Origin: Bacillota bacterium
GTDB taxonomy: Bacteria; Bacillota_I; Bacilli_A; Izemoplasmatales; UBA1188
Assembly: GCA_023410715.1 (NCBI GenBank)
Contig: JAEYPN010000030.1
Coordinates: 124,001 to 188,000, forward strand
Direction of reading: 5' to 3'
Length of the DNA stretch: 64,000 bases
Shown one piece after another: positions 34,351 through 43,777 of this stretch. The number at the start of each line of letters is the position of its first letter. Position 1 is the stretch's first letter. A model generated the notes under the pieces. It had not been told where the DNA came from and did no database searches. It saw nothing but the letters and a program-made list of their open reading frames with translations. The position numbers and the translations under genes were made by a program.

Positions 34351-35271
34351 ATGAGTAATATTTTAATTTCCGGAATTGAACAGGGATTAATTTGGGCTAT
34401 TCTTGTCATTGGCGTTTATATATCTTTTAGAATTTTGGATATCGCCGATTTATCAATTGAAGGAACATTTCCTTTAGGAGCCTGTGTTGCATGTATTTTA
34501 ATCTTTAATGGGATGAATCCGTTTATCGCTACTTTTATTGCCATGATATCTGGTTTTATTGGTGGTCTTATTACCGGTCTACTTTATACTAAACTTAAAA
34601 TTCATCCGATTTTAGCAGGAATTATCACTATGACAGGATTATATTCTATAAATCTAGTAATCTTAGGACTTGGCTCACCTACATCACCAATTTTGGCTAC
34701 TTTAACTATGAAAAATGATGTGTTTTCAATGACATCAAAACTTTTGTTAAAACTTTTTAGTATTGAAAAATATATTGCTAACATTATTTCCGTAATTCTT
34801 GTTAGTCTCATCTTCTTATTATTAGTAGCTTCTCTTATTTATTGGTTATTTGGTACAGAAATTGGTATGAGTGTTAGAGCAACTGGTTCAAATCCTGCAA
34901 TGGCAAGAGCCCAAGGAATAAATACAAATAAAATGAGCATCTTTGGTTTAATGCTAGGCAATGGCTTGATTGCATTATCTGGAGCATTATTTGCTCAAGA
35001 TTTTGGGGCTAGTAATATTGAAAGTGGTAGAGGCACGATTGTCATTGGCTTAGCGGCCATCATTATTGGCGAAGTCATCTTTGGTAAAAAGACATTTAAA
35101 CGATCACTAATCGCAATAATTATTGGAACAATTATTTTCTTCTTAATTAAAGCGACTGCTATTGAACTTAAAGTTGATCACTACTTGAATCTTTTAACAG
35201 CTATATTGATTGCGTTTATCTTAGCTTTACCTTTGATTAAATCAAAAAAAGCTAGAAAAAAAATGAGGTGA
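34351..35271 (+). CDS. TrpY-like ABC transporter permease
   Basis: 306 residues with eight to nine membrane helices, of the BPD_transp_2 (branched-chain/ribose type) permease fold. FRILDIADLSIEGTFPLGA near 26-44 and MSVRATGSNPAMARAQGINTNKM near 173-195 are family signatures. The gene lies ten bases after the binding-protein gene and five before the ATPase gene. Confidence 0.9.
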   Translation: MSNILISGIEQGLIWAILVIGVYISFRILDIADLSIEGTFPLGACVACILIFNGMNPFIATFIAMISGFIGGLITGLLYTKLKIHPILAGIITMTGLYSINLVILGLGSPTSPILATLTMKNDVFSMTSKLLLKLFSIEKYIANIISVILVSLIFLLLVASLIYWLFGTEIGMSVRATGSNPAMARAQGINTNKMSIFGLMLGNGLIALSGALFAQDFGASNIESGRGTIVIGLAAIIIGEVIFGKKTFKRSLIAIIIGTIIFFLIKATAIELKVDHYLNLLTAILIAFILALPLIKSKKARKKMR

Positions 35272-35275
35272 TATT

Positions 35276-36070
35276 ATGCTAGAAATAAAAAACTTAACAA
35301 AAGTCTTTAATAAAGACAGTGCAATTGAAGACCAAAAATTAGCTTTAGATAAAATTAATTTTACGATTGATGATGGTGATTTTGTCATTATCATTGGTAG
35401 TAATGGTAGTGGTAAATCAACTTTAATGAATATGATTTCTGGTGTTTATGAACCTGATGAAGGGGAAATTATCATTGATGGTGAAAATATCACCAATATG
35501 AAAGAAGACAAAAGAGCTATTTATTTAGGTAGAGTCTTCCAGGATCCTAAAATGGGGACAGCTACTAACATGTCAATTAAAGAAAATCTTGAAATAGCTT
35601 CAAGAAGAGGAGAAAAACCTCGTTTAAAATGGGGCTTTAAGAAAGAGAATGATGTATATTTTAAGAACCTGCTCGCTAAGCTCAATCTAGGGCTTGAAGA
35701 TAAATTAACACAAAAGGTTGGTTTATTATCTGGTGGACAACGTCAAGCCATTACCCTCCTAATGGCGACACTTAAGAAGCCTAAACTACTTCTTTTAGAC
35801 GAACATACCGCAGCATTAGACCCTAAAACGGCTAAAAAAGTCCTAGATTTAACTTGCGAACTAATTGAAAAAGAAAAAATAACGACATTAATGATTACTC
35901 ATAATATGCGCGATGCCTTAAAATATGGCAATCGCTTAATTATGATTGATAATGGAAAGATTATTTTTGATGTAAAAAAAGAAGAGAAAAAGAATTTAAC
36001 TATTGATAATTTACTTCAAAAATTTGAAGAGTTAAATACAATTTCTGATCGTGTTTTATTCTCTAATTAA
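35276..36070 (+). CDS. TrpZ-like ABC transporter ATPase
   Basis: 264 residues. Walker A GSNGSGKST near 41-49, Q-loop VFQDP near 87-91, signature LSGGQRQAITLLMA near 147-160, Walker B LLLLDEHTAALDPK near 166-179 (H-T after the catalytic E is usual in this subfamily) and H-loop ITHNMRDA. Last gene of the tyrosine importer operon. GAGGTGAT precedes the ATG. Confidence 0.92.
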   Translation: MLEIKNLTKVFNKDSAIEDQKLALDKINFTIDDGDFVIIIGSNGSGKSTLMNMISGVYEPDEGEIIIDGENITNMKEDKRAIYLGRVFQDPKMGTATNMSIKENLEIASRRGEKPRLKWGFKKENDVYFKNLLAKLNLGLEDKLTQKVGLLSGGQRQAITLLMATLKKPKLLLLDEHTAALDPKTAKKVLDLTCELIEKEKITTLMITHNMRDALKYGNRLIMIDNGKIIFDVKKEEKKNLTIDNLLQKFEELNTISDRVLFSN

Positions 36071-36085
36071 TAAAAAGACATATAA

Positions 36086-36119
36086 AAAGAGGTATTACTA
36101 GAAAAAGTAATACCTCTTT
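36086..36119. terminator. Bidirectional terminator between the tyrosine importer and eno
   Basis: AAAGAGGTATTACT and AGTAATACCTCTTT form a perfect 14-pair stem with a six-base loop between two convergent genes. Confidence 0.9.
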
Positions 36120-36130
36120 AATTTTATAAA

Positions 36131-37438
36131 CTATTTTACGCAATAAATTGATTTTTTACCAGCGAATACAGATACATCTGCGTTTCCATATTCATTTAGT
36201 TCATCTTCAATACGGAATAATTGATTGTATTTAGCGATACGATCTGTACGGCTTGCAGAACCAGTCTTAATTTGACCAGCGTTAGTACCTACAACGATAT
36301 CAGAAATTGTTGTATCTTCTGTTTCACCAGAACGATGTGAAACGATTGCAGTGTAACCAGCTCTTTTTGCCATTTCAATTGCTTCAAAAGTTTCAGTTAA
36401 AGTACCGATTTGGTTAACTTTAATTAAGATAGCATTAGCAACGCCCATTTCAATACCTTTTTCTAAACGTTTAGTGTTAGTAACGAATAGGTCATCACCA
36501 ACTAATTGAACTTTCTTACCTAATTTTTCAGTTAAATATTTCCAACCTTCCCAGTCATTTTCATCAAGACCGTCTTCAATAGTTAGAATTGGGAATTTTT
36601 CAACTAAGTTAGCGTAGTATTTATCAACCATTTCTTCTGAAGTAAATTCACCGCCGTCAGCTTTTAATACATATTTGCCTGTTTCTTCATTATAGAATTC
36701 AGATGCAGCAACGTCGATACCTAAAGCTATGTCTTTACCAGGAACATATCCAGCAGCTTGAATAGCTTCTACTACTCTTTCAAAAGCTTCAGTATTTGAA
36801 TGAAGTTTTGGAGCATATCCACCTTCATCACCAACTGATGTTACATAACCATTTTTCTTTAAAATAGATTTTAAGTTATGGAATACTTCAGCACCCATTC
36901 TTAAAGCTTCTTTAAAACTACCAGCACCGATAGGTAAAATCATGATTTCTTGGAAATCGATGCACCAGTCAGCATGTGCTCCACCATTTAAAATGTTCAT
37001 CATAGGTAATGGTAATTGTTTTGCATTAAATCCACCAAAGTAATTATATAATTTTTGACCATTAAAATCAGCTGCTGCTCTTGCACAAGCAATTGAAACA
37101 CCTAAAATGGCGTTTGCACCTAATTTGGCTTTGTTTGGTGTACCATCAAGAGCGATCATTAGTTTATCAATTTGCACTTGATTTCTTACATCTAGACCGA
37201 TAACTGCAGGTCTGATAATTTCATTAACATTGTTAACAGCCTTAGTAGTTCCTCTTCCTAGATAACGGCTCTTATCTCCATCACGTAATTCTACAGCTTC
37301 GTATTCACCTGTAGAAGCTCCAGATGGTACTAAGGCACGTCCAAAGGCTCCACTTTCTGTTTCTACTTCAACTTCAACAGTTGGATTTCCACGTGAGTCT
37401 AATACTTCACGCGCATATACTCTTTCAATAAATGGCAT
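36131..37438 (-). CDS. eno: Enolase
   Basis: Converts 2-phosphoglycerate to phosphoenolpyruvate. Length 435, full. AREVLDSRGNPTVEVEV near 9-25, PSGASTGEYEAVELRD near 37-52, GDEGGYAP, VGDDLFVTN and SHRSGETEDTTISD are the standard motifs. Start ATG with AAGGAG upstream. A reverse-strand TATAAT (37519-37524) overlaps an AAAAACGTTTTTA palindrome at its -35 side, a possible CcpA/LacI-type site. Confidence 0.97.
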   Translation of the reverse strand: MPFIERVYAREVLDSRGNPTVEVEVETESGAFGRALVPSGASTGEYEAVELRDGDKSRYLGRGTTKAVNNVNEIIRPAVIGLDVRNQVQIDKLMIALDGTPNKAKLGANAILGVSIACARAAADFNGQKLYNYFGGFNAKQLPLPMMNILNGGAHADWCIDFQEIMILPIGAGSFKEALRMGAEVFHNLKSILKKNGYVTSVGDEGGYAPKLHSNTEAFERVVEAIQAAGYVPGKDIALGIDVAASEFYNEETGKYVLKADGGEFTSEEMVDKYYANLVEKFPILTIEDGLDENDWEGWKYLTEKLGKKVQLVGDDLFVTNTKRLEKGIEMGVANAILIKVNQIGTLTETFEAIEMAKRAGYTAIVSHRSGETEDTTISDIVVGTNAGQIKTGSASRTDRIAKYNQLFRIEDELNEYGNADVSVFAGKKSIYCVK

Positions 37439-37546
37439 ATTCTATATTCTCCTTTTTTTATTTGACCATAAATATTAAACACCAATTTGGCATTTTTTTC
37501 AATAATAAAATGACTTCTATTATAACTAAAACAAATAAAAACGTTT

Positions 37547-38221
37547 TTATTTTTTCTTTTCAAGTAAATATAATCTTCTGTAGTATTTTTCACCTGTCGT
37601 TAATTTAAATGGTTCACTTTTTATTAAATTAAATCTTTCTTTAAAAAGATTTTCCCATTCAGTAATTGATTTATAATTACAACGCAAGATTTCATCTTTA
37701 AAGTAATAGTTTCCTTTCTTTTCTAAATGAACAACATCAATTAATTCTTGTTCTGTAAAATTAGGATTTAAGCAAATTAGTAAATGACCAGCTTTTTCGA
37801 GTGAAAAATCAAGAGCTTGAAGAATTTTGCTTACTACCTCGTCTGGTACAACATCTATAGTATTTACAGATAAAATAAAATTAAAATAATTTTGATAATC
37901 TTTTAATACTTCCTCAGTACCATTAATGAATTTAAGCTTATCATTAAAATTACTTGCTTCTAACATTTTATTTGCATATAGAATGGCATTTGCCGAGGCA
38001 TCAATACCAAGTCCTTCTTTAAACTTCTTAGTTAAATAAATCTCAAATAGTCCCCAACCAGACCCACATCCATAATCTAACACTTTAGAATCATCATAAA
38101 TATTATCAGTTAATATTTTGTTAAAAATATCGCTATCAACAAACTTTTCATTAACTGGACCAACTTCTTTATTTATAAAAAAATTGTCCCAAAACTTTAA
38201 TGCTTTTTTATAATTATCCAT
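37547..38221 (-). CDS. Class I SAM-dependent methyltransferase
   Basis: 224 residues. Motif I VLDYGCGSGWGLFEIYL near 44-60 binds SAM; GIDASANAILYANKM near 72-86 is motif II and ILSVNTIDVVPDEV near 120-133 is motif IV. Substrate unknown; the fold is that of small-molecule (ubiquinone/menaquinone or similar) methylases. Start ATG with AAGGGG upstream. It stands between the GalM operon terminator and eno. Confidence 0.8.
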   Translation of the reverse strand: MDNYKKALKFWDNFFINKEVGPVNEKFVDSDIFNKILTDNIYDDSKVLDYGCGSGWGLFEIYLTKKFKEGLGIDASANAILYANKMLEASNFNDKLKFINGTEEVLKDYQNYFNFILSVNTIDVVPDEVVSKILQALDFSLEKAGHLLICLNPNFTEQELIDVVHLEKKGNYYFKDEILRCNYKSITEWENLFKERFNLIKSEPFKLTTGEKYYRRLYLLEKKK

Positions 38222-38272
38222 ATTTTTACCCCTTTTTCACATATTATAGCATAATATCTTTTTTTGAACCAA

Positions 38273-38300
38273 TAAAAAAGACAAAATTTGATATTTTGTC
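38273..38300 (-). terminator. Terminator of the cellobiose ABC operon
   Basis: GACAAAAT and ATTTTGTC arms with a five-base loop and six T on the reverse strand. The 170 bases between it and galM hold nothing recognised. Confidence 0.8.
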
Positions 38301-38471
38301 TAATATTCTTTATGTATTAGGGATAACATTTTAATACATTTTATACCCCTAAAAAAAGTTCATACCACAATATTATAGTAAAAATGGAATTATGGTAAAC
38401 TATTTTAAAGAACATATACATAACAATCATTAATTGTCTTTTTAGCAGTCGTATTCAATGTTATAAGTTAA

Positions 38472-39482
38472 TCATTTACTAATAAATTTATATCTAGTTA
38501 TTTCATGATATGGGTGATTATTATCAAATAATCCATAATTCTCTTTTTCTTGATGAATTCCATCTGGATGAAACTGACATTCGAGACATAGTGCTAAATG
38601 ATTAGAATCCTTAATACCTTTATACACTTCACAATCTAACTTATGATTACTAGAATAAAAAACTATACAAGGATAGGTTGTATAAACTTCTAGATCTACT
38701 GCTTCCCCTTCTATTTTAGCTGCTAACTTATCTATACCAACATCATCTAGAAAATATTGATGATCATAGCCTTTAGTCTTCTTTTGCAGTATTTCATTGT
38801 TAATATATTTACCTATCTCTTTAGGTTTTCTAAAGTCAGTAACTTCATCAACATCAATCTTCTTTTGAATAATTAGATTATCACTCAAAAAACCTATTTT
38901 AGAAGCATTAATATAAAGTTTGTCACTTAAAACATTCTTTCTTAGATTACCCGAAAGATTAAAATATGTATGATTAGTTAAATTAAGGAAGTTTATAGTA
39001 TCACTAGTAGTTGCATCATATATGATATCAAACATATCTAATGTCTTATATACTCTATATGTTATTTTAATATCACAGCTATAAAGATAACCACCATCTA
39101 AATCGGGAGAAAAGTATGTGAAAACAACATCTAAATAGTCTTTATTCTCATTAATCGAATAGTTAAAATCCTTAGAATGTAATCCGTTCATTCCTCCATG
39201 AAGATTATCTACACCAAAATTGTTCTTTTCTAATAATGCTGTTCTGTTATTCAAAGTATATGTTGCATTTTTTATTCTGCCAGCAGACCTTCCAACTGTC
39301 TTACCATAAAAATAGTGTGGATCATAATAGATATCATCATCTAAAGGCCTTAAGGTCATCAATTTTTCTTCATAATAAATATCTTTAATCGCAGCGCCAT
39401 GATTAGTGAAGACAATGTGCATTTTACTATCATTTTTAACATCAATTAAAACATATTCTTTTTTTATGACTAATAATTTCAT
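38472..39482 (-). CDS. galM: Aldose 1-epimerase (mutarotase)
   Basis: 336 residues. GKTVGRSAGRIKNATY near 60-75, NLHGGMNGLH near 92-101 (catalytic His) and FLNLTNHTYFNLSG near 166-179 are GalM signatures; a Glu in LCLECQFHPDGIHQ near 302-315 is the catalytic base. It speeds anomer exchange of glucose, useful after phosphorolysis of cellobiose. Last gene of the operon, with AGAGGA before the ATG. Confidence 0.9.
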   Translation of the reverse strand: MKLLVIKKEYVLIDVKNDSKMHIVFTNHGAAIKDIYYEEKLMTLRPLDDDIYYDPHYFYGKTVGRSAGRIKNATYTLNNRTALLEKNNFGVDNLHGGMNGLHSKDFNYSINENKDYLDVVFTYFSPDLDGGYLYSCDIKITYRVYKTLDMFDIIYDATTSDTINFLNLTNHTYFNLSGNLRKNVLSDKLYINASKIGFLSDNLIIQKKIDVDEVTDFRKPKEIGKYINNEILQKKTKGYDHQYFLDDVGIDKLAAKIEGEAVDLEVYTTYPCIVFYSSNHKLDCEVYKGIKDSNHLALCLECQFHPDGIHQEKENYGLFDNNHPYHEITRYKFISK

Positions 39483-39527
39483 ATTTTATCCTCTATACAT
39501 TTATAAGTAAAATAGCTCTTGTTTGTC

Positions 39528-40553
39528 TCACTCATCTATTTTATTTAAATCCTTAACTGTGCTACCTTTTTGTAAATAGCCTTTTACAGTTAGTATCTCT
39601 GGTTTACTTGTTTCAGGATTTTCTATTATCTCTATTACTTTTTTTGCTGCACTAATACCAATTTCTTTAGCATTTTGAACATATGTTGTAAACTCTGGTC
39701 TCATCAAACGAGATAACAAAATACCATCATATCCTACAACACTAATATCATCAGGTATTTTTAAACCTCTCTTGGTAATAACAGTCATACCACCTAATAA
39801 TGAATAATCATCTGGATATATAATACAAGTAGGTGGATTAGGCATATCAAGCAATTCTTGAGTAGCAATGGCAGAAACCTTTGGAACATGGTATGTACCT
39901 TCTTTAATCATATCTTCTCTTATTTCAATACCATATTCACGACAAGCATGATAAAAGCTACGAACACGGTTTTGCGTAACACTAGTTAACTCGCCATGAA
40001 TAAAAGCTATTCTTTTATGACCCTTACTAGCGACATATTCTATGATATCATGCATTCCTTGACTATTATCAGATACAACCGATGATCTATTCTCAAAATC
40101 ATAGTCGATTGTAACGGTAGGAATATCACTTTCTACTAAATAGCTTATCTCAGGATTGGTAAAATCAGCAGTAGCAATAATAACTCCATCACAATTTCTA
40201 AACCTAGTATGTTCATAGTAAGTTAGATTACGAGTACTTATATGATGAGATATGAATGTAATATCATATCCAGATGATTCACATCCATCTTTTATTGCAG
40301 AAAGAATTCCTGAGAAGTATTCATGCTGAAGACCAGATTGTGTTTTATCCTCAAACAATACGCCAATACTATATGAATGATTAGTTTTTAGTACACGAGC
40401 AGAAGCATTAGGAATGTAACCCATCTCTTTTGCAACATTTTGCACATATTCAATTGTCTTTGAATTAATATCAGTAGCTTTACCACTGAGTGCTTTACTA
40501 ACTGATGCTATAGACAATCCACATTTAAGTGCTATATCCTTTATTGTAACCAT
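39528..40553 (-). CDS. LacI-family transcription regulator of the cellobiose system
   Basis: 341 residues. N-terminal helix-turn-helix TIKDIALKCGLSIASVSKAL near 3-22 and hinge helix NASARVLKTNHSYSIGVLF near 54-72, followed by the periplasmic-binding-protein-like effector domain. The CG-centred palindromes in 45227-45366 are classic LacI-type operators and are its likely targets, though CcpA can bind such sites too. It lies inside the operon it would control. Confidence 0.9.
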   Translation of the reverse strand: MVTIKDIALKCGLSIASVSKALSGKATDINSKTIEYVQNVAKEMGYIPNASARVLKTNHSYSIGVLFEDKTQSGLQHEYFSGILSAIKDGCESSGYDITFISHHISTRNLTYYEHTRFRNCDGVIIATADFTNPEISYLVESDIPTVTIDYDFENRSSVVSDNSQGMHDIIEYVASKGHKRIAFIHGELTSVTQNRVRSFYHACREYGIEIREDMIKEGTYHVPKVSAIATQELLDMPNPPTCIIYPDDYSLLGGMTVITKRGLKIPDDISVVGYDGILLSRLMRPEFTTYVQNAKEIGISAAKKVIEIIENPETSKPEILTVKGYLQKGSTVKDLNKIDE

Positions 40554-40594
40554 AGAGTTTCTCCTGTTTTTTTACTATTATAGAATACTATCAA

Positions 40595-41857
40595 CTAAAA
40601 TTCAAGATTTTTCTCAGTTTCCTTATCAAACATATGCACAACATTTCCATTAAATCCAAATTTTAATATCTTACCAATATAGTTTTTGTATGTACCATTG
40701 TTTTGAATAATCGCAATAATGTCATTTTGGAATCCAGTTTTACTAGAACCATGCTCATTTTTAATTATTTCGGCATGAATATGACTTGAAGCACCCATTA
40801 ATTCAGATACACGAACCTTACATTCAATGCCCTCTTCTTCTATAGAAATGTGATCAGGTCTTATACCTAAAATTATCTTTTGTGCTTTAACATTATTATC
40901 ATGTAATCTTTTTTGTTTTTCTTCACATGGAATTACAGAATACCCGTTTTCTAAAACAACCTTGTACTTACCATCTTCGCATAACAAATTAGCATCAAAA
41001 TAATTCATCCTAGGACTTCCAATGAACCCAGAAACAAATAAATTTTTTGGATGTTCATAAACATCCTGAGGAGCATCAATTTGTTGGATAATACCATCCT
41101 TCATAATGACTATTCTATCACCTAAAGTCATTGCCTCTATTTGATCATGAGTTACATAAATAAATGTTGTCTTAATCTTTTCACGTAAATTGATAATTTC
41201 TGCTCTCATTTGATTACGTAATTTAGCATCCAAATTTGATAATGGTTCATCCATTAATAAAACCTTTGGATTTCTTACAATGGCTCTACCTATTGCAACT
41301 CTTTGACGTTGTCCTCCAGATAGATTTTTTGGTTTTCTATTTAGTAATTCTTCAATGTCTAACAGCTTAGCAGCATCAAGTACTCTTTCTTCAATTTCTT
41401 TTGGTTTTAAATGACGAACATTATCAGGTTTATCTGGTGATGGATCTTTGTATTTTACAAATTTTAAAGGATATGCAATATTATCATAAACAGTCATATG
41501 AGGATATAAAGCATAGCTTTGGAAAACCATTGCTATATCTCTATCCTTTGGTTCTATTGCATTACATAACTTTCCATCAATAAATAGTTCACCAGCAGTT
41601 ATTTCTTCTAGTCCGGCAATCATTCTTAAGGTTGTTGATTTACCACAGCCAGAAGGACCAACAAGAACGATGAACTCACCATCTTTAATATCAATATTAA
41701 AATCTTGAACTGCTAAAACACCATTTTCAGTAATTTGAAGATTGCTATTCTTAGATGTTTCTTCTTTTCTTTTATTCAAAAATTTTTTATATTTTCTGTT
41801 CTTTTTTTCCACATATGGATATATTTTCTCAACATGTTTTAAAACTACATCTGCCAT
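40595..41857 (-). CDS. CUT1 sugar ABC transporter ATPase (MsmK/UgpC type)
   Basis: 420 residues. Walker A GPSGCGKST near 73-81, signature LSGGQRQRVAIGRAI near 189-203, Walker B VLLMDEPLSNLDAK near 209-222, then an OB-fold (TOBE) regulatory domain. An insertion of about 35 lysine-rich residues near 18-45 splits the first strand of the ATPase domain (after VEKIYPY), which is not usual for MsmK. In many Firmicutes the ATPase is shared by several importers; here it is in the same operon. Confidence 0.92.
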   Translation of the reverse strand: MADVVLKHVEKIYPYVEKKNRKYKKFLNKRKEETSKNSNLQITENGVLAVQDFNIDIKDGEFIVLVGPSGCGKSTTLRMIAGLEEITAGELFIDGKLCNAIEPKDRDIAMVFQSYALYPHMTVYDNIAYPLKFVKYKDPSPDKPDNVRHLKPKEIEERVLDAAKLLDIEELLNRKPKNLSGGQRQRVAIGRAIVRNPKVLLMDEPLSNLDAKLRNQMRAEIINLREKIKTTFIYVTHDQIEAMTLGDRIVIMKDGIIQQIDAPQDVYEHPKNLFVSGFIGSPRMNYFDANLLCEDGKYKVVLENGYSVIPCEEKQKRLHDNNVKAQKIILGIRPDHISIEEEGIECKVRVSELMGASSHIHAEIIKNEHGSSKTGFQNDIIAIIQNNGTYKNYIGKILKFGFNGNVVHMFDKETEKNLEF

Positions 41858-41869
41858 AATTTTCCTTTC

Positions 41870-42778
41870 TTAGCCCTTGATTGATCCGGCTGTAACTCCT
41901 TTAATAATAAATTTAGATAAAAATAAATATACAACAACAACTGGTAAGATTGATAGGAAAATAGCCATATAAACACAACCCAAGTCAATATTACCCCATG
42001 ATGTACGTTGTAAAGCGTTAATCATTACTGGTAAAGTTTTCTTATTACTATCCGATAACAATAATGACGGCATATATAAATTATTCCAAGAACCAACAAA
42101 TGAAAAAATCATTTGAACTGCAATTGCAGGTTTCATAATTGGAAGAACTACTCTATTAAATGTCATAAATTCATTTGATCCATCTATTCTTGATGATTCA
42201 ATTAAATCCTTTGGCAAAGTTGCCCTTAAGTATTGAATCATATAGAAAAATATAGATGGAGCAGCAATAGATGGTAAGATTAATATTAACCAGTTGTTTT
42301 TCAAACTATATTTACTTGCTAATTGGAAGAAACCAACAGATGATAATTGTGTAGGAATCATCATGATTGCAAGAATAAAAGCTTCCATTATTTTCTTGCC
42401 TTTAAAATCATAGGTATAAATACCATATGCAGTTAAAGCAGAAAAATAGCATGTTAATGTAGCAGAACTAAATGCAATAACAAAGCTTGCTCTAAACCCC
42501 TTCATTGCATCAAAGTCAGTTTTAAACTTTGTAAAAAGATTTCTAAAGTTTTGATTAAAATATTGACTTAAGGCTAATGAAAATTTGCCACCTTGTAAAG
42601 TATTGTTTGATTTTGTAGTATTGACTAATAATAAGTAGAAGAAAAATAGAGACATTACGGCAACAAAACACAAAAAGATATAACATAAACTTCGTATAAT
42701 AATTAATTTTATAATGGCATTACGATTTTCTTTTTTAAAATCTGTAACAACTTTATTCCCAATCATTTTATTCATCAT
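41870..42778 (-). CDS. CUT1 sugar ABC transporter permease (MalG type)
   Basis: 302 residues with six membrane helices. The EAA loop ESSRIDGSNEFMTFNRVVLPIMKPAI near 196-221 and GSWNNLYMPSLLL near 228-240 are typical. It overlaps the other permease gene by four bases. Confidence 0.92.
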   Translation of the reverse strand: MMNKMIGNKVVTDFKKENRNAIIKLIIIRSLCYIFLCFVAVMSLFFFYLLLVNTTKSNNTLQGGKFSLALSQYFNQNFRNLFTKFKTDFDAMKGFRASFVIAFSSATLTCYFSALTAYGIYTYDFKGKKIMEAFILAIMMIPTQLSSVGFFQLASKYSLKNNWLILILPSIAAPSIFFYMIQYLRATLPKDLIESSRIDGSNEFMTFNRVVLPIMKPAIAVQMIFSFVGSWNNLYMPSLLLSDSNKKTLPVMINALQRTSWGNIDLGCVYMAIFLSILPVVVVYLFLSKFIIKGVTAGSIKG

Positions 42779-43704
42779 TTTTCTTCTCCTTTCCTATTAA
42801 TACTTTTAAAGATAAAAATAGAAAGAATAGCAGTAATAATAAACAATATTACTGATACAGCTCCTGCATGCCCATAATTTCCATTAACTAAGTAATCATT
42901 AATTAACATAACTATGGTTCTCGTGCTATTGTTTTTAGCTTTACCTGTTAATACTTGTGGTACGTCAAACATTTGTAGACCACCAATCATTGATGTAACC
43001 AATACATAAACCGAGATTGGTTTTAATAATGGTAAGGTAATATCCCATAAAACATGAGTTGAACTTGCACCATCAATCTTTGCAGATTCAAATACACTTT
43101 CATCGATGCTATGAATTCCAGCCATTAAAAGGATAGTAGTATTACCGAACCACATTATAAAATTCATAAATGCTATTAAAATTCTTGCCCAAGTCTTGTC
43201 TGAAATAAAGTCAAATGTTTGTGCAATCCATCCGTTTTCAACAAATAATGTATGAAAAGGTCCTATAGTACCAAACAAAGCAAGAATCAAAGATGCAAAA
43301 GCAGCAGCCATTATTAGGTTTGGCATATAAAATATAGTCTTGAAGAATCCTTTTCCTTTAAGTTTTAATTTAGAACTAGTAAATATTAAAGCTAAAAGTA
43401 AACCAAATAGCATTTGGGGAATGAACCCTATTACCCAAATAATAATTGTATTACCTAAGCATCTTAATATTTCAATCTCTCCACGCATATTTATAGAGAA
43501 TAGCATTTTGTAATTTTTAAATCCACAAAAGTAAACTATGTCCTCTAAAGTACCAACAATGTCTGAATAATCAAAAAATGAATCATATATCGTTAATACC
43601 TGTGGAATAAATGTAAATATAAAATATACTACGAAAAATGATGCTACAAATATATAGCCCCATTTAGCATAGCTTGGGCTTTTTTTAATCTTGTCTTTTT
43701 TCAT
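42775..43704 (-). CDS. CUT1 sugar ABC transporter permease (MalF type)
   Basis: 309 residues with six membrane helices. The EAA loop ESAKIDGASSTHVLWDITLPLLKPI near 206-230 is visible. It follows the binding-protein gene after a stable hairpin. AGGAGG-like bases precede the ATG. Confidence 0.92.
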   Translation of the reverse strand: MKKDKIKKSPSYAKWGYIFVASFFVVYFIFTFIPQVLTIYDSFFDYSDIVGTLEDIVYFCGFKNYKMLFSINMRGEIEILRCLGNTIIIWVIGFIPQMLFGLLLALIFTSSKLKLKGKGFFKTIFYMPNLIMAAAFASLILALFGTIGPFHTLFVENGWIAQTFDFISDKTWARILIAFMNFIMWFGNTTILLMAGIHSIDESVFESAKIDGASSTHVLWDITLPLLKPISVYVLVTSMIGGLQMFDVPQVLTGKAKNNSTRTIVMLINDYLVNGNYGHAGAVSVILFIITAILSIFIFKSINRKGEEK

Positions 43705-43726
43705 TAAAAAACCTCCACTAATTTTT

Positions 43727-43759
43727 TAATAAAAGCCATGGTTTTTAAATCCATGGCTT
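43727..43759 (-). terminator. Intra-operon hairpin after the binding-protein gene
   Basis: AAGCCATGG and CCATGGCTT form a perfect nine-pair stem with only a short T run on the reverse strand. It is well suited to lower readthrough and stabilise the upstream mRNA, so that the binding protein is made in excess over the permeases. Confidence 0.65.
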
Positions 43760-43777
43760 AAATACTTAACCTTAATC

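Noticed and set aside
37399..37593. Reverse-strand ORF between the methyltransferase and enolase genes
   Set aside because: It overlaps both genes out of frame, has no ribosome site, and reads as low-complexity sequence. It is a shadow frame.
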